Source: Syntrophothermus sp. UBA1445 (GTDB taxonomy: Bacteria > Bacillota > Syntrophomonadia > Syntrophomonadales > DTU052). Taken from it: 7,353 nucleotides of DNA. This document shows, piece by piece, positions 1-6,274 of the stretch. A model generated the notes under the pieces. The model was not told the origin of the DNA, did not search any database, and saw only the letters and a program-made list of their open reading frames with translations. How positions within the stretch are numbered: the stretch's first letter is position 1; each line of letters begins with the position of its first letter. The position numbers and the translations under genes are program-made. The stretch covers positions 4,094-11,446 of the forward strand of contig DCTH01000058.1 of assembly GCA_002329495.1 (NCBI GenBank), written 5' to 3'.

Positions 1-78
1 TTTCAGTGTATTGAGGAATTACCCTGGCATTGGTTCGGTTGTTTCGTATTTTTATTCACCAATCCACATTCAATGCTG

Positions 79-99
79 CCGATTAATTTGCTTTATCGG
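79..99 (-). other. short hairpin after the DNRLRE stop codon
   Basis: CCGAT and ATCGG arms, extendable to about seven pairs with one bulge, lie five bases downstream of the TAG stop. No T-run follows in the transcription direction, so it is at best a weak or atypical terminator. I see no gene in the remaining bases to the window edge. Confidence 0.22.
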
Positions 100-104
100 A
101 AATC

Positions 105-953
105 CTACTCATCCCTGGTTGCGGCGCTGACTCGATAGAATCCCTGTTGTCCGGCGGAGCTGAAACTGAGTCTTGCTGCCGCTACCGCGGCCGAGTAAGT
201 AATCACCCGCTGACCCAGAGGGGGGATGGTAAACCCTGTATTAGAATCAATAACGGTTATTCCACCTGGGTGGGAAACCTCAACCGCGCCTGAAAGGTTT
301 CCATCTGTCTGGTTCTGAACCAGAAATGTGATCTGATCTTGTCCTTCCATGTTTATGAATGTCGACTGTCTGGGGGCGCCAGTAAAGATTTCGAATGGGA
401 ATGTTTTCAGGACTCCATGGTCCCAAACTACGGTTAATGAGGGCCACTGCCGACTATCCGGAAAACGGGTACTTCGAAAACCAAGGATATTGTTATTAGC
501 GTTTTCCCTACCCCGCAGTGCGAAACCATTATTGGGGCTGGTACCGTTATACCATTCTATGACGACACCTCTTACATTAACGGTTAAAATGGAGGGCGCG
601 GGGCCAGGGACACCCTGTGACCCTATATCGCTTACAGCTGGCTGGTTGTTGAAGGTAACAGTACTTTGATCCCAGGGCTCAAGCACGTCTGTGACAATTA
701 ACTGGGCAACACCCGGATTATCATTGCGGTACATGGTTAACTGTAAACTTGCATTTTCAATGGTGCTGTTAGGCGGAATCCCATGGTAAGGCGTGAATAA
801 ATCAAACTGCAGGAAGCTGCGGTAAATATCATTTTCGTTGGTAAACGTACCAACAAACAGGACATCCCCTTGAATCCGATTAAAGAAATTCCTGTCCGGG
901 TAAGCCGATGCAATATATACGTCCTGGACTGGAGAAAAGGTTGTTTCAGCCAA
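105..953 (-). CDS. DNRLRE-domain protein with C-terminal DUF6385-like region
   Basis: 282 residues, no signal peptide or membrane segment. Residues 5-178 match DNRLRE-type beta-sandwich proteins: FSPVQDVYIAS (6-16), YRSFLQFDL (44-52), STIENASLQL (63-72), VTFNNQPAVS (99-108), VVIEWYNG (130-137), then FALRGRENANNNILGFRS (144-161) and WPSLTVVW (170-177). Residues 179-275 resemble the DUF6385 module often joined to it (VLKTFPFEIF, QDQITFLVQNQTDG, VEVSHPGG, FTIPPLGQRVITYSA). The function is unknown. Related proteins are probably structural or surface-associated, but the lack of a signal peptide leaves the location open. The start is TTG with a near-perfect AGGAGGTGAT site 7 bases from the codon, which makes the start convincing despite the rare codon. 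It has its own leader, promoter candidate and a hairpin touching the ribosome site, so it is probably regulated apart from the upstream signalling genes. Confidence 0.85.
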   Translation of the reverse strand: MAETTFSPVQDVYIASAYPDRNFFNRIQGDVLFVGTFTNENDIYRSFLQFDLFTPYHGIPPNSTIENASLQLTMYRNDNPGVAQLIVTDVLEPWDQSTVTFNNQPAVSDIGSQGVPGPAPSILTVNVRGVVIEWYNGTSPNNGFALRGRENANNNILGFRSTRFPDSRQWPSLTVVWDHGVLKTFPFEIFTGAPRQSTFINMEGQDQITFLVQNQTDGNLSGAVEVSHPGGITVIDSNTGFTIPPLGQRVITYSAAVAAARLSFSSAGQQGFYRVSAATRDE

Positions 954-996
954 AATATCACCTCCTCTTTGAAATATCGTATTCAGTCAAAGAGGA
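954..996 (-). promoter_or_regulatory. leader hairpin overlapping the Shine-Dalgarno sequence of the DNRLRE gene
   Basis: TCCTCTTTGA (996-987 on the minus strand) is perfectly complementary to TCAAAGAGGA (972-963), a 10-bp inverted repeat with a 14-base gap. Inside the gap AATA and TATT can form four more pairs around a three-base loop. The 3' arm includes AGGA, the first four bases of the extended Shine-Dalgarno AGGAGGTGAT (966-957). Folding would cover part of the ribosome site while leaving GGTGAT free. This could be a translational switch, a temperature-sensitive element, or as DNA a repressor operator. The pairing is seen directly; the role is inference. Confidence 0.55.
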
Positions 997-1028
997 ACAT
1001 GATACCATCTCAACCACCAATTTACACA

Positions 1029-1057
1029 GTATTAGATTCTGAAAAAACTCGTAGCAA
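1029..1057 (-). promoter_or_regulatory. tentative sigma-A-type promoter for the DNRLRE gene
   Basis: TTGCTA, 17 bases, then TAATAC on the minus strand. The -35 matches TTGACA at four of six positions and the -10 matches TATAAT at three of six. The predicted start near 1022 gives a leader of about 70 bases containing the hairpin at 963-996. The match is modest, and a different sigma factor or read-through from upstream genes is possible. Confidence 0.3.
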
Positions 1058-1098
1058 TGGCAGTAGGACCATTGGATCCAACGTAAAACATGGCAGTA
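1057..1098. repeat. direct repeat ATGGCAGTA, two copies 33 bases apart
   Basis: Perfect 9-base copies at 1057-1065 and 1090-1098 on the plus strand, with a looser third match (ATGGCAATG) at 1148-1156. The 33-base period is close to three helical turns, and the first copy touches the candidate -35 element. This layout is compatible with regulator binding sites. The rest of the 264-base gap (954-1217) shows no gene, and no hairpin followed by a T-run that could end the upstream operon. Confidence 0.35.
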
Positions 1099-1217
1099 AA
1101 GCTTACCGAACTCTTATAAATGTCGGGAAGTGTGGCCTTTTTTTGGCATGGCAATGGCCCTCTTTCAGAGGCTTGACTGAAGGTATTCACGATAGTGCTT
1201 AATCGTACTGTTCAAGT

Positions 1218-2309
1218 TCACTTCGACCCGGGCACACACTCCGGTAGATCCGCCTGAATCATCGCCACAAAAATCTCCACCAGATGGGGGTCAAACTGAA
1301 AACCAGCACACTGACGGATCACTTCCAGAGCCTGATTGATGGAGACCTTGCCCTTGTAACACTTGCCCCGGGTCAGGACATCATAAGCCTCGGCGATGGC
1401 AATGATTCTTGACTCCAGCGGGATTTGCTCTCCTTGCAGCTGTTGCGGGTAACCTTCGCCATCCCAGTGTTCATGAATGGAGAGGATTATTCTCGCCAGC
1501 TGGTTCCGGTTCAGAGCCTTAACGGTGCGGTAACCGGCTTCGCTGTGGCACTTCATGACCTCCCACTCCAGGTCATTCAAGGGGGAGTGATTGCCAAACA
1601 AGTACTCATCGATTGATACCTTGCCTACGTCGTGCAAACGGGCCGCCAGGCGAATAGTATCAACATCACCTTCCGGGTGGCGAGATGCTTCGAAAAGCCG
1701 GCAGGCCAGGTCCGCCACACTGTCCGAATGTTCCCGGGTTTCATCGCATTTGGCGGCCAGCTTCTTCTCAAACCCGGACATCAGGCACGCCATGACATGA
1801 TCGGCTTTTTTGGCCTTATTCGCATACATACGTCTTTCGGCGATGCTGAAGAGCTCGTCGAAAGGCACATCAGGTGTATTCTGGGTGGCTATTCCCAGAG
1901 CGATACTGAGTTCAATCGGTTCCCATCGGTACTCATGACACACTTTGTGGATGCGTTCCCCAATTTTGTAGGCCTGGTCAGTATCGGTTCGAGGCAGGAG
2001 AATCAGGTATTCGTCACCACCCCACCTGACCAGTACATCGTCATCCCGTGTGCAGATACGCAGGACATTGGCCATATTTTTCAGCAGCTGGTCTCCGGAG
2101 GTATGGCCAAAGACATCATTGGTGAGTTTTAATCCATTCATGTCCCCGATGATAATACTGAGCGGAAGACAGTCCGGTTTTTGCAGGCGCGGCAGGATGT
2201 GTTCCAGGTAAGCACGATTCTTCAAACCGGTGAGACGGTCATGATAACTGAGGTAAACAACTTGCTCCTGGGCGTTTTTGGTATCGGTGATGTCGGTCAG
2301 CATCACCAT
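1218..2309 (-). CDS. GGDEF-HD-GYP fragment (diguanylate cyclase / cyclic-di-GMP phosphodiesterase)
   Basis: 363 residues. VMLTDITDTKNAQEQ at the start is the tail of a PAS-like domain and its linker. GGDEF domain, about 20-170: SYHDRLTGLKNRAYL (21-35), GDMNGLKLTNDVFGH (55-69) and RWGGDEY (95-101). The signature is GGDEY rather than GGDEF, a mild change compatible with activity. RDDD (88-91) fits the RxxD inhibitory site for product feedback. HD-GYP domain, about 185-350: HSDSVADLA (194-202), HDVGK (226-230), KCHSEAGYR (253-261), IHEHWDGEGYP (278-288) and AEAYDVLT (306-313). The usual HHE is IHE, and an Asp in the last motif is Glu, so metal binding by the phosphodiesterase may be altered. No clear ribosome site precedes ATG 2309, so separate translation would be weak. 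The protein likely began as the C-terminal part of the gene starting at 2839. Confidence 0.85.
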   Translation of the reverse strand: MVMLTDITDTKNAQEQVVYLSYHDRLTGLKNRAYLEHILPRLQKPDCLPLSIIIGDMNGLKLTNDVFGHTSGDQLLKNMANVLRICTRDDDVLVRWGGDEYLILLPRTDTDQAYKIGERIHKVCHEYRWEPIELSIALGIATQNTPDVPFDELFSIAERRMYANKAKKADHVMACLMSGFEKKLAAKCDETREHSDSVADLACRLFEASRHPEGDVDTIRLAARLHDVGKVSIDEYLFGNHSPLNDLEWEVMKCHSEAGYRTVKALNRNQLARIILSIHEHWDGEGYPQQLQGEQIPLESRIIAIAEAYDVLTRGKCYKGKVSINQALEVIRQCAGFQFDPHLVEIFVAMIQADLPECVPGSK

Positions 2310-2494
2310 AATAAAGTCTTTTCACTGACACTTTCTACATGCTTGGCCTGGACCAGAATTATCCGGTCCCGGATCTGTATGGTTTCCGGCAGGCCCAGCT
2401 CGCGAATATCAGAGACTTCGTCCTTACGGTCAAACAAGGCCTGAAAGCCGGAGTGAAAAGCTTTTTTGATATCCTCGTCCCCATCGGACAGTAG

Positions 2495-2839
2495 TTAACA
2501 GACGTTCAGATTAAAGATCTTACGGTTGAATATTCGTGTACACTCCTGGCTGTACTGCTTGTTGACCAGGAGATCGCGGCCAAAGGAGAGGAAGCCCTGA
2601 CGTGCGTTATCGAGCAAGAGGTGGAGTTCACTCTCCCGCTGTTTCATTTCCCGTGCCTGAGCATCGCCTATTTTTACAATCTTTTGCATGGTTTTTAAGA
2701 GTTGTGCATACTCGCCGGCCATCCGGGAAAGACAATCCCGCATACCCGCAACATCATGAGACCCGTCTGTCAAATATTTGCGTATTTCCTCCAGTATTGA
2801 TTTTTCCCTGGTGAACAGGGATTCGTCAGCGTAATTCAT
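2495..2839 (-). CDS. N-terminal sensor fragment of the broken cyclic-di-GMP gene
   Basis: A 114-residue ORF with a good start: ATG at 2839 with GGGGAG 9 bases upstream, overlapping the end of the phosphatase gene's spacer. Residues 1-70 look helical, with YAQLLKTMQKIVKIGDAQ (45-61 or so) resembling a coiled linker. LLLDNARQGFLSFGRDLLV (74-92) followed by YSQEC (96-100) and RIF is a sensor signature I recall from signalling proteins in which it precedes histidine-kinase/Hpt or cyclase modules. The fold is probably PAS-like, with the ligand unknown. The ORF stops in the middle of that domain, so it is not a complete domain, and the remainder is readable in the same frame after the TAA. If translated alone it would be a soluble fragment without catalytic parts. 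Confidence 0.7.
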   Translation of the reverse strand: MNYADESLFTREKSILEEIRKYLTDGSHDVAGMRDCLSRMAGEYAQLLKTMQKIVKIGDAQAREMKQRESELHLLLDNARQGFLSFGRDLLVNKQYSQECTRIFNRKIFNLNVC

Positions 2840-2855
2840 GATCAGTGTCTCCCCT

Positions 2856-4715
2856 TTACAGGCGGAATCCCAGGACGGTAATGTCGTCCCTCTGATCCTC
2901 GCCCTGCATGTAAGTTAGAAGTTCGCGTGCCAAGACCCGGTGCTGTTCAGTCATAGGCAGGGTGTGGGTCTTCTCCAGTAGGCTGCGATAGCGGGTGGTG
3001 CCATAGCAGTAGTTATTCTCAGAGCCATTCTGATCCAAATACCCATCGGTGCTCAGGTAGAAGGCATCACCTTTCTGGTAGGTAACGATCTGATTTTCAA
3101 CTACCAGCCGCTCGGGATTCCGGCGGTGACCAATACCGTGTTTGGCACCGGGATAAACTTTTACTCCCCCCAGACTTACCTGATACAAAGCGATCTTGGC
3201 CCCGGCATAGAGGAATGTGCCATCTTCGGATATGTAGCAAACCGCAGCATCCAGCCCTTCGTCCAGGCGTTTCCGGCCATCATCCCCCTGAAGAGTCTGG
3301 TAGAGAATCCGATTTAATTCCTTGAGTATCAGGGCCGGGTTATTGGAAGCCATGTTGTCCACGATGCGGTCGATCATCGATATAACCGCCATGGTCATCA
3401 ACGCGCCCGGGACCCCGTGACCGGTACAATCACCGACAATCACCAGGCGGCCACGTCCCACATCCCGGGCCCAGTAGAAGTCACCACCCACGGTATCCCG
3501 CGGTTTCCAGAGAATGAAATGCTCACTGAAGATCCGATCCATCTCACCCGGCGGCGGCAGCATGGCCTCTTGAATCCGCTGGGCATAATCAATGCTGTCC
3601 ATAATCTTCTGATTCTGCTCAGTTAATTCCTGGGTCCTGAGCTCAACCTGGCGTTCCAGTTCCGCATTTAGAAGCAACGCCCGCTTGTAGGGGTTGGCAA
3701 TGCGTCGTGACACGATGAAGAAAATAATGATCAACAAAATCACGGTGATGGCAGCGGTAGCTACGGTATTTGTCCAAATCGGTGTCACGACCGCCAGGCT
3801 TTCCTCGCGCGGGATCTGGTAAACCAGGGTCCAGGGCGCATATCGTAAAGGCTGGTAGACCAGGTCCATCAACTCGCCCTGGCTATTAGTAAATTCTGTT
3901 ACTATCGGTCTGCGGCTGATGGTCTGTGAGGGGTCCGTGCTCAAAACCCTTTTATATAACTCCGCAGGGAGGAACTCCGTAAGCTGTCGGTTTATTAAAG
4001 ATACATCATCTGAAAGGCAGATTTTCCCATTGTTATCGACCAGCAACAGAGTGCTGTTAACACCTTTCTTGTCGCGTCGGAAATCAGCGGCAGTGGTTTC
4101 CAGATTCAGTCCCACACCTACCACGGCCACCGGATCGTTTATGTCGCCCATAAGAGTGTTGATGGAGACGGCACTTCTCTGGAGCAGTCTATCATGGTCA
4201 AAGTTAACAGTTACCCGGTTCCCTGATTTCAGGGTGTTATAAAACCAGTCATCCTGAGAATTATCGGGTGACAGAGTCCCCAAAAGGGTGCCGCTGCCCC
4301 CCCAGTAATTATTGGTGACGGCACTGACAATGAAACAGTTGTCGTAATCGTAATGATTCTTCAGGTTAAATATTGTTGACTTTGCGTACTGCTCCAGTTG
4401 CTGATCGGTTTCCCCGTCGGTTATCCATTCCTGCAGGGCAGGATTGCCAGCCAGCTGCAGTGACGTCTCCCGTGCGCGTTGTAAACGGCCGTCTATTTTA
4501 TTGGTATGGCTCTGGATCATGTTGGGCAGGTCCCGGGTTTTCAGCTGGTCAATAACCGCCTGCTTGGAGATGTTATAGGTGAATGCCCCGGTGGCCACAA
4601 CCGAAATCAATATGACAACGCAGGCCAGAATTATAACATGTAAGGGTCCCGAATCATACAGGATATCGTTTTTCGATTCTTTATTGACCTGATGGTTATG
4701 GTCGTCCACAAACAA
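2856..4715 (-). CDS. Cache-sensor SpoIIE/PP2C-type membrane phosphatase, SiaA-like
   Basis: A 619-residue sensor phosphatase. Transmembrane segment 1 is at about 25-47 and segment 2 at about 313-336. Between them lies an extracellular region of some 260 residues that looks like a double Cache domain (DDWFYNTLKSG at 155-165, VVGVGLNLETTAADF at 198-212, LVYQPLRYAPWTLVYQIP near 285-302). A short linker and a coiled coil (about 345-375) lead to DSIDYAQRIQEAMLP (373-387), typical of SiaA-like phosphatases, then the PP2C/SpoIIE domain. Metal-binding motifs are all present: GGDFYW (410-415, Asp412), GDCTGHGVPGA (428-438, Asp429), GLDAAV (487-492), STDGYLDQ (555-562, Asp557) and RDDIT (609-613). It should dephosphorylate a Ser/Thr-phosphorylated regulator, most likely the SiaC-like protein encoded just upstream. 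The TTG start at 4715 lies only 3 bases from GGAGG, so GTG at 4709 (617 residues) is the better start. Its stop codon is 16 bases from the next ATG, and the intervening GGGGAG provides that gene's ribosome site, suggesting coupled translation. Confidence 0.93.
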   Translation of the reverse strand: MFVDDHNHQVNKESKNDILYDSGPLHVIILACVVILISVVATGAFTYNISKQAVIDQLKTRDLPNMIQSHTNKIDGRLQRARETSLQLAGNPALQEWITDGETDQQLEQYAKSTIFNLKNHYDYDNCFIVSAVTNNYWGGSGTLLGTLSPDNSQDDWFYNTLKSGNRVTVNFDHDRLLQRSAVSINTLMGDINDPVAVVGVGLNLETTAADFRRDKKGVNSTLLLVDNNGKICLSDDVSLINRQLTEFLPAELYKRVLSTDPSQTISRRPIVTEFTNSQGELMDLVYQPLRYAPWTLVYQIPREESLAVVTPIWTNTVATAAITVILLIIIFFIVSRRIANPYKRALLLNAELERQVELRTQELTEQNQKIMDSIDYAQRIQEAMLPPPGEMDRIFSEHFILWKPRDTVGGDFYWARDVGRGRLVIVGDCTGHGVPGALMTMAVISMIDRIVDNMASNNPALILKELNRILYQTLQGDDGRKRLDEGLDAAVCYISEDGTFLYAGAKIALYQVSLGGVKVYPGAKHGIGHRRNPERLVVENQIVTYQKGDAFYLSTDGYLDQNGSENNYCYGTTRYRSLLEKTHTLPMTEQHRVLARELLTYMQGEDQRDDITVLGFRL

Positions 4716-4716
4716 T

Positions 4717-4723
4717 CCCCTCC
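4717..4723 (-). promoter_or_regulatory. ribosome binding site deciding the phosphatase start
   Basis: GGAGGGG on the minus strand. The core GGAGG ends 3 bases before TTG (4715-4713) and 9 bases before an in-frame GTG (4709-4707). The second distance is normal for initiation, which favours the GTG start. Confidence 0.6.
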
Positions 4724-4750
4724 AATTGACCTCCGAGAACCTGGTTAATA

Positions 4751-5053
4751 CTAAGAAATAAGGTCCGTTTTCTGATTTGATTGACTGGAAGCGACAATAT
4801 GGAAGGGGAAAGTAACATCCTCCTTGAACTCTTCAGCGCACTCTTGTTCACTCTCGTTTTCGGGATCAACGTACCAGGTCAGTGAGATTTTCTGCCCGGC
4901 CTTCGATGCTTCCTCCAGTCGATCCATAATGTTCATTAAACACTTGGAACTGCTGGTATTGATATAGTGCAGGACTAACTCAACCCTCAAGCCTGAAGCA
5001 AGAAGACCTCCAAACGCTGTCAAAACGAGTCGAGGTCCAACTGGTAATAGCAA
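4751..5053 (-). CDS. SiaC-like (DUF1987) phosphoprotein, 5'-truncated
   Basis: The C-terminal two thirds match the SiaC/DUF1987 family. RVELVLHYINTSSSK (23-37) holds the hallmark NTSS loop, and MDRLEEASKAGQKISLTWY, EEFKEDVTFPF and HIV follow. In Pseudomonas aeruginosa SiaC the Thr of this loop (Thr68) is phosphorylated by the SiaB kinase and dephosphorylated by SiaA; here it is Thr33. Family members are about 125 residues with an N-terminal beta region and an SYPE-type motif. That part, roughly 40 residues, is absent. The frame is closed by TGA just upstream of the TTG at 5053, and no Shine-Dalgarno sequence precedes this TTG. The neighbouring frame contains FDSVW just before the match, which hints at a local frameshift, but no convincing N-terminus was found in any frame up to the BMP stop. 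The gene sits about 40 bases upstream of the phosphatase in the same orientation. It may be a non-translated remnant or a divergent short form. Family assignment is firm; functionality is doubtful. Confidence 0.72.
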   Translation of the reverse strand: MLLPVGPRLVLTAFGGLLASGLRVELVLHYINTSSSKCLMNIMDRLEEASKAGQKISLTWYVDPENESEQECAEEFKEDVTFPFHIVASSQSNQKTDLIS

Positions 5054-5147
5054 TCAACATATAAAATGAGGAACTCGCCGTAAACAATCAATACATCATC
5101 CATACCAGCCGCATCAGTCGTTCATCAGGCTGATACGCCCAGGCCGG

Positions 5148-6176
5148 TTATTTCTCCGGCACCGTTAATTCCCCGCTGATTATCTTCGCTTTGATCTCTT
5201 CGAGTCTCGGCTTGATGTCAGCAATCAGATCCTGGTTATACTGGTTTTCTGAATAACTGAGACAGTCCTCTTTCAGTCCCAGCACGGTGTACCCCCCCTG
5301 GAGTTTACCATCCACCAGGCTTTCGATCATCAGAAATACTGCCTCATCCAGTTTCTTTTCCAGGCTGGTTAATATGTATTCCCGCTGATTTTCAGGAGCG
5401 GTAAGTGTCCAGTCAATATCGTGGCCGATGACCCGCTTTCCTTTGGCGGCGGCGGCTTCGAGTACCCCATTGCCTGATACCCCGGCTGCCTGCAGGATCA
5501 CATCTGCTCCCTGATCCAGCTCTTTCTGGGCCAGGGCTTTTCCGGCTGCCGGGTCATTGAAAGCGGCCCCTGAGTAACCTATGTATTCGGAAATAAAGGT
5601 GATATCGGGTTTGATATACTGGGCCCCGGCGCGGTAACCGGCTTCAATTCTCTCCACCGGGGGAAGCTTCATCCCGCCCACAAAACCTATGGTCCCGCTC
5701 TCGCTCACCAGTGCCGTCATAGCGCCGATCAGGAATGCGCACTCCTGCTCCCGGAATGATACGCAAGAGATGTTGCTGGCAGTGGTAAGGCCCGGAATGC
5801 TGTTATCCAGCAATACGAAATGGGTATCCGGAAACTTCTGGGCCACCGGGGAGAGTTCATGAGTAAAGAGGCTGCCGACACATATCACCATGTCGAAACC
5901 GTTTTCGGCGAACTGAGTTACAATTTCCATGCCCTCCGCATCCTGGGATGGTTCTGCGGTCTGGGTTTGAATGCGGTCTCCGAACTGCTCCCCGGCACGT
6001 TCCAATCCTTGTTGGGCTCGAACAAAGAAGGGGTTATCAGTGCCTGCGGAATCAAAAACCATACCTATCTGCAACTTGTCCTCTACTCCGCCAGATTGGG
6101 AGGTTCCAGCCTGACAACCGGTCAAAACCAGGCTAAGGGTCAATAAAATGGCCATCAACCATATGAGCCTTTTCAT
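5148..6176 (-). CDS. BMP/PnrA-family substrate-binding lipoprotein (copy B)
   Basis: A 342-residue paralogue of the gene just upstream. It aligns without gaps along the full length, with about 74 differences by hand count. The signal peptide ends in LTGC with Cys21. The same BMP blocks are present: NISCVSFREQECAFL, TIGFVGGMK, GYRAGAQY, YSGAAFNDPAAGK and GADVILQAAGVSGNGV. Differences cluster in the linker after the lipid anchor, at residues 71-90, and in pocket-related positions: GDENPFF becomes GTDNPFF and GLDVDQ becomes GHDIDW (251-256). A change in the DxDQ stretch hints at a different ligand or affinity; that is inference. The ATG start has a GGAGG site 8 bases upstream, with flanking bases similar to copy A, and the first bases after both stop codons are also alike. 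This supports duplication of a whole gene unit. A truncated SiaC-like ORF follows 94 bases downstream. Confidence 0.93.
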   Translation of the reverse strand: MKRLIWLMAILLTLSLVLTGCQAGTSQSGGVEDKLQIGMVFDSAGTDNPFFVRAQQGLERAGEQFGDRIQTQTAEPSQDAEGMEIVTQFAENGFDMVICVGSLFTHELSPVAQKFPDTHFVLLDNSIPGLTTASNISCVSFREQECAFLIGAMTALVSESGTIGFVGGMKLPPVERIEAGYRAGAQYIKPDITFISEYIGYSGAAFNDPAAGKALAQKELDQGADVILQAAGVSGNGVLEAAAAKGKRVIGHDIDWTLTAPENQREYILTSLEKKLDEAVFLMIESLVDGKLQGGYTVLGLKEDCLSYSENQYNQDLIADIKPRLEEIKAKIISGELTVPEK

Positions 6177-6245
6177 TCAATAGTCCTCCTGTCCGTTTTG
6201 TTGAAATGTACCTTGGGGTCTTCGGGTAACGGGAGCCCGGGTCGG

Positions 6246-6269
6246 TTGCCATTAATATAATTACGGCAA
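6246..6269 (-). other. inverted repeat between the two BMP genes
   Basis: On the minus strand TTGCC and GGCAA flank an inner TAAT/ATTA pair with a TAT loop, separated by a small internal loop. The result is about 9 pairs starting five bases after the stop codon of copy A. No T-run follows, so it is not a normal intrinsic terminator. It could protect the upstream mRNA end or reduce read-through into copy B. It is short and AT-rich inside, so chance is possible. Confidence 0.3.
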
Positions 6270-6274
6270 GGCCG

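Larger units (their letters stand above)
1218..2839 (-). pseudogene. sensor-GGDEF-HD-GYP cyclic-di-GMP gene, broken by a nonsense codon and a frameshift
   Basis: Read as one gene this locus would encode about 540 residues: an N-terminal helical and PAS-like sensor region, a GGDEF diguanylate cyclase domain and an HD-GYP phosphodiesterase domain. The first fragment ends at TAA 2497-2495, but the same frame continues as LLSDGDEDIKKAFHSGF, later ELGLPETIQIRDRIILVQAK, then HVESVSEK. This keeps protein-like sequence until 2322. A run of four A at 2322-2319 (minus strand) is where the frame moves: restoring one base joins SEK to DFIMVMLTDIT and the rest of the second ORF. The TAA falls where relatives often carry a Glu-Leu-Leu, so GAA to TAA is a likely origin. 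The restored length is an exact multiple of three. Two separate lesions in one gene point to decay, although sequencing errors cannot be excluded from one sequence. The position right after the phosphatase matches that of siaD in Sia operons, but SiaD lacks HD-GYP. Confidence 0.8.

Noticed and set aside
1159..1171. CCTCT/AGAGG hairpin as terminator of the cyclic-di-GMP gene
   Set aside because: Only five pairs and no T-run in the direction of transcription.
870..1202. Plus-strand open frame of 110 codons spanning the DNRLRE 5' end and the intergenic region
   Set aside because: No family match, it starts inside the opposite gene, and it covers the promoter, hairpin and ribosome site of the DNRLRE gene.
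1189..1206. ACGAT/ATCGT hairpin just after the cyclic-di-GMP gene
   Set aside because: Five pairs with an eight-base loop and no T-run; consistent with chance.
1632..2132. Plus-strand open frame of 166 codons opposite the GGDEF domain
   Set aside because: Antisense to well-conserved GGDEF and HD-GYP motifs and no recognisable protein features.
5060..5095. Possible promoter (TTGTTT, 17 bases, TTATAT) before the SiaC-like ORF
   Set aside because: Only three of six matches in each element, so not strong enough to call.
5020..5103. 27-codon minus-strand ORF beginning MDDVLIVYGEF upstream of the SiaC-like match
   Set aside because: No Shine-Dalgarno sequence, overlaps the SiaC-like frame, and does not resemble the missing SiaC N-terminus. 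Kept only as a possible leftover of rearrangement.
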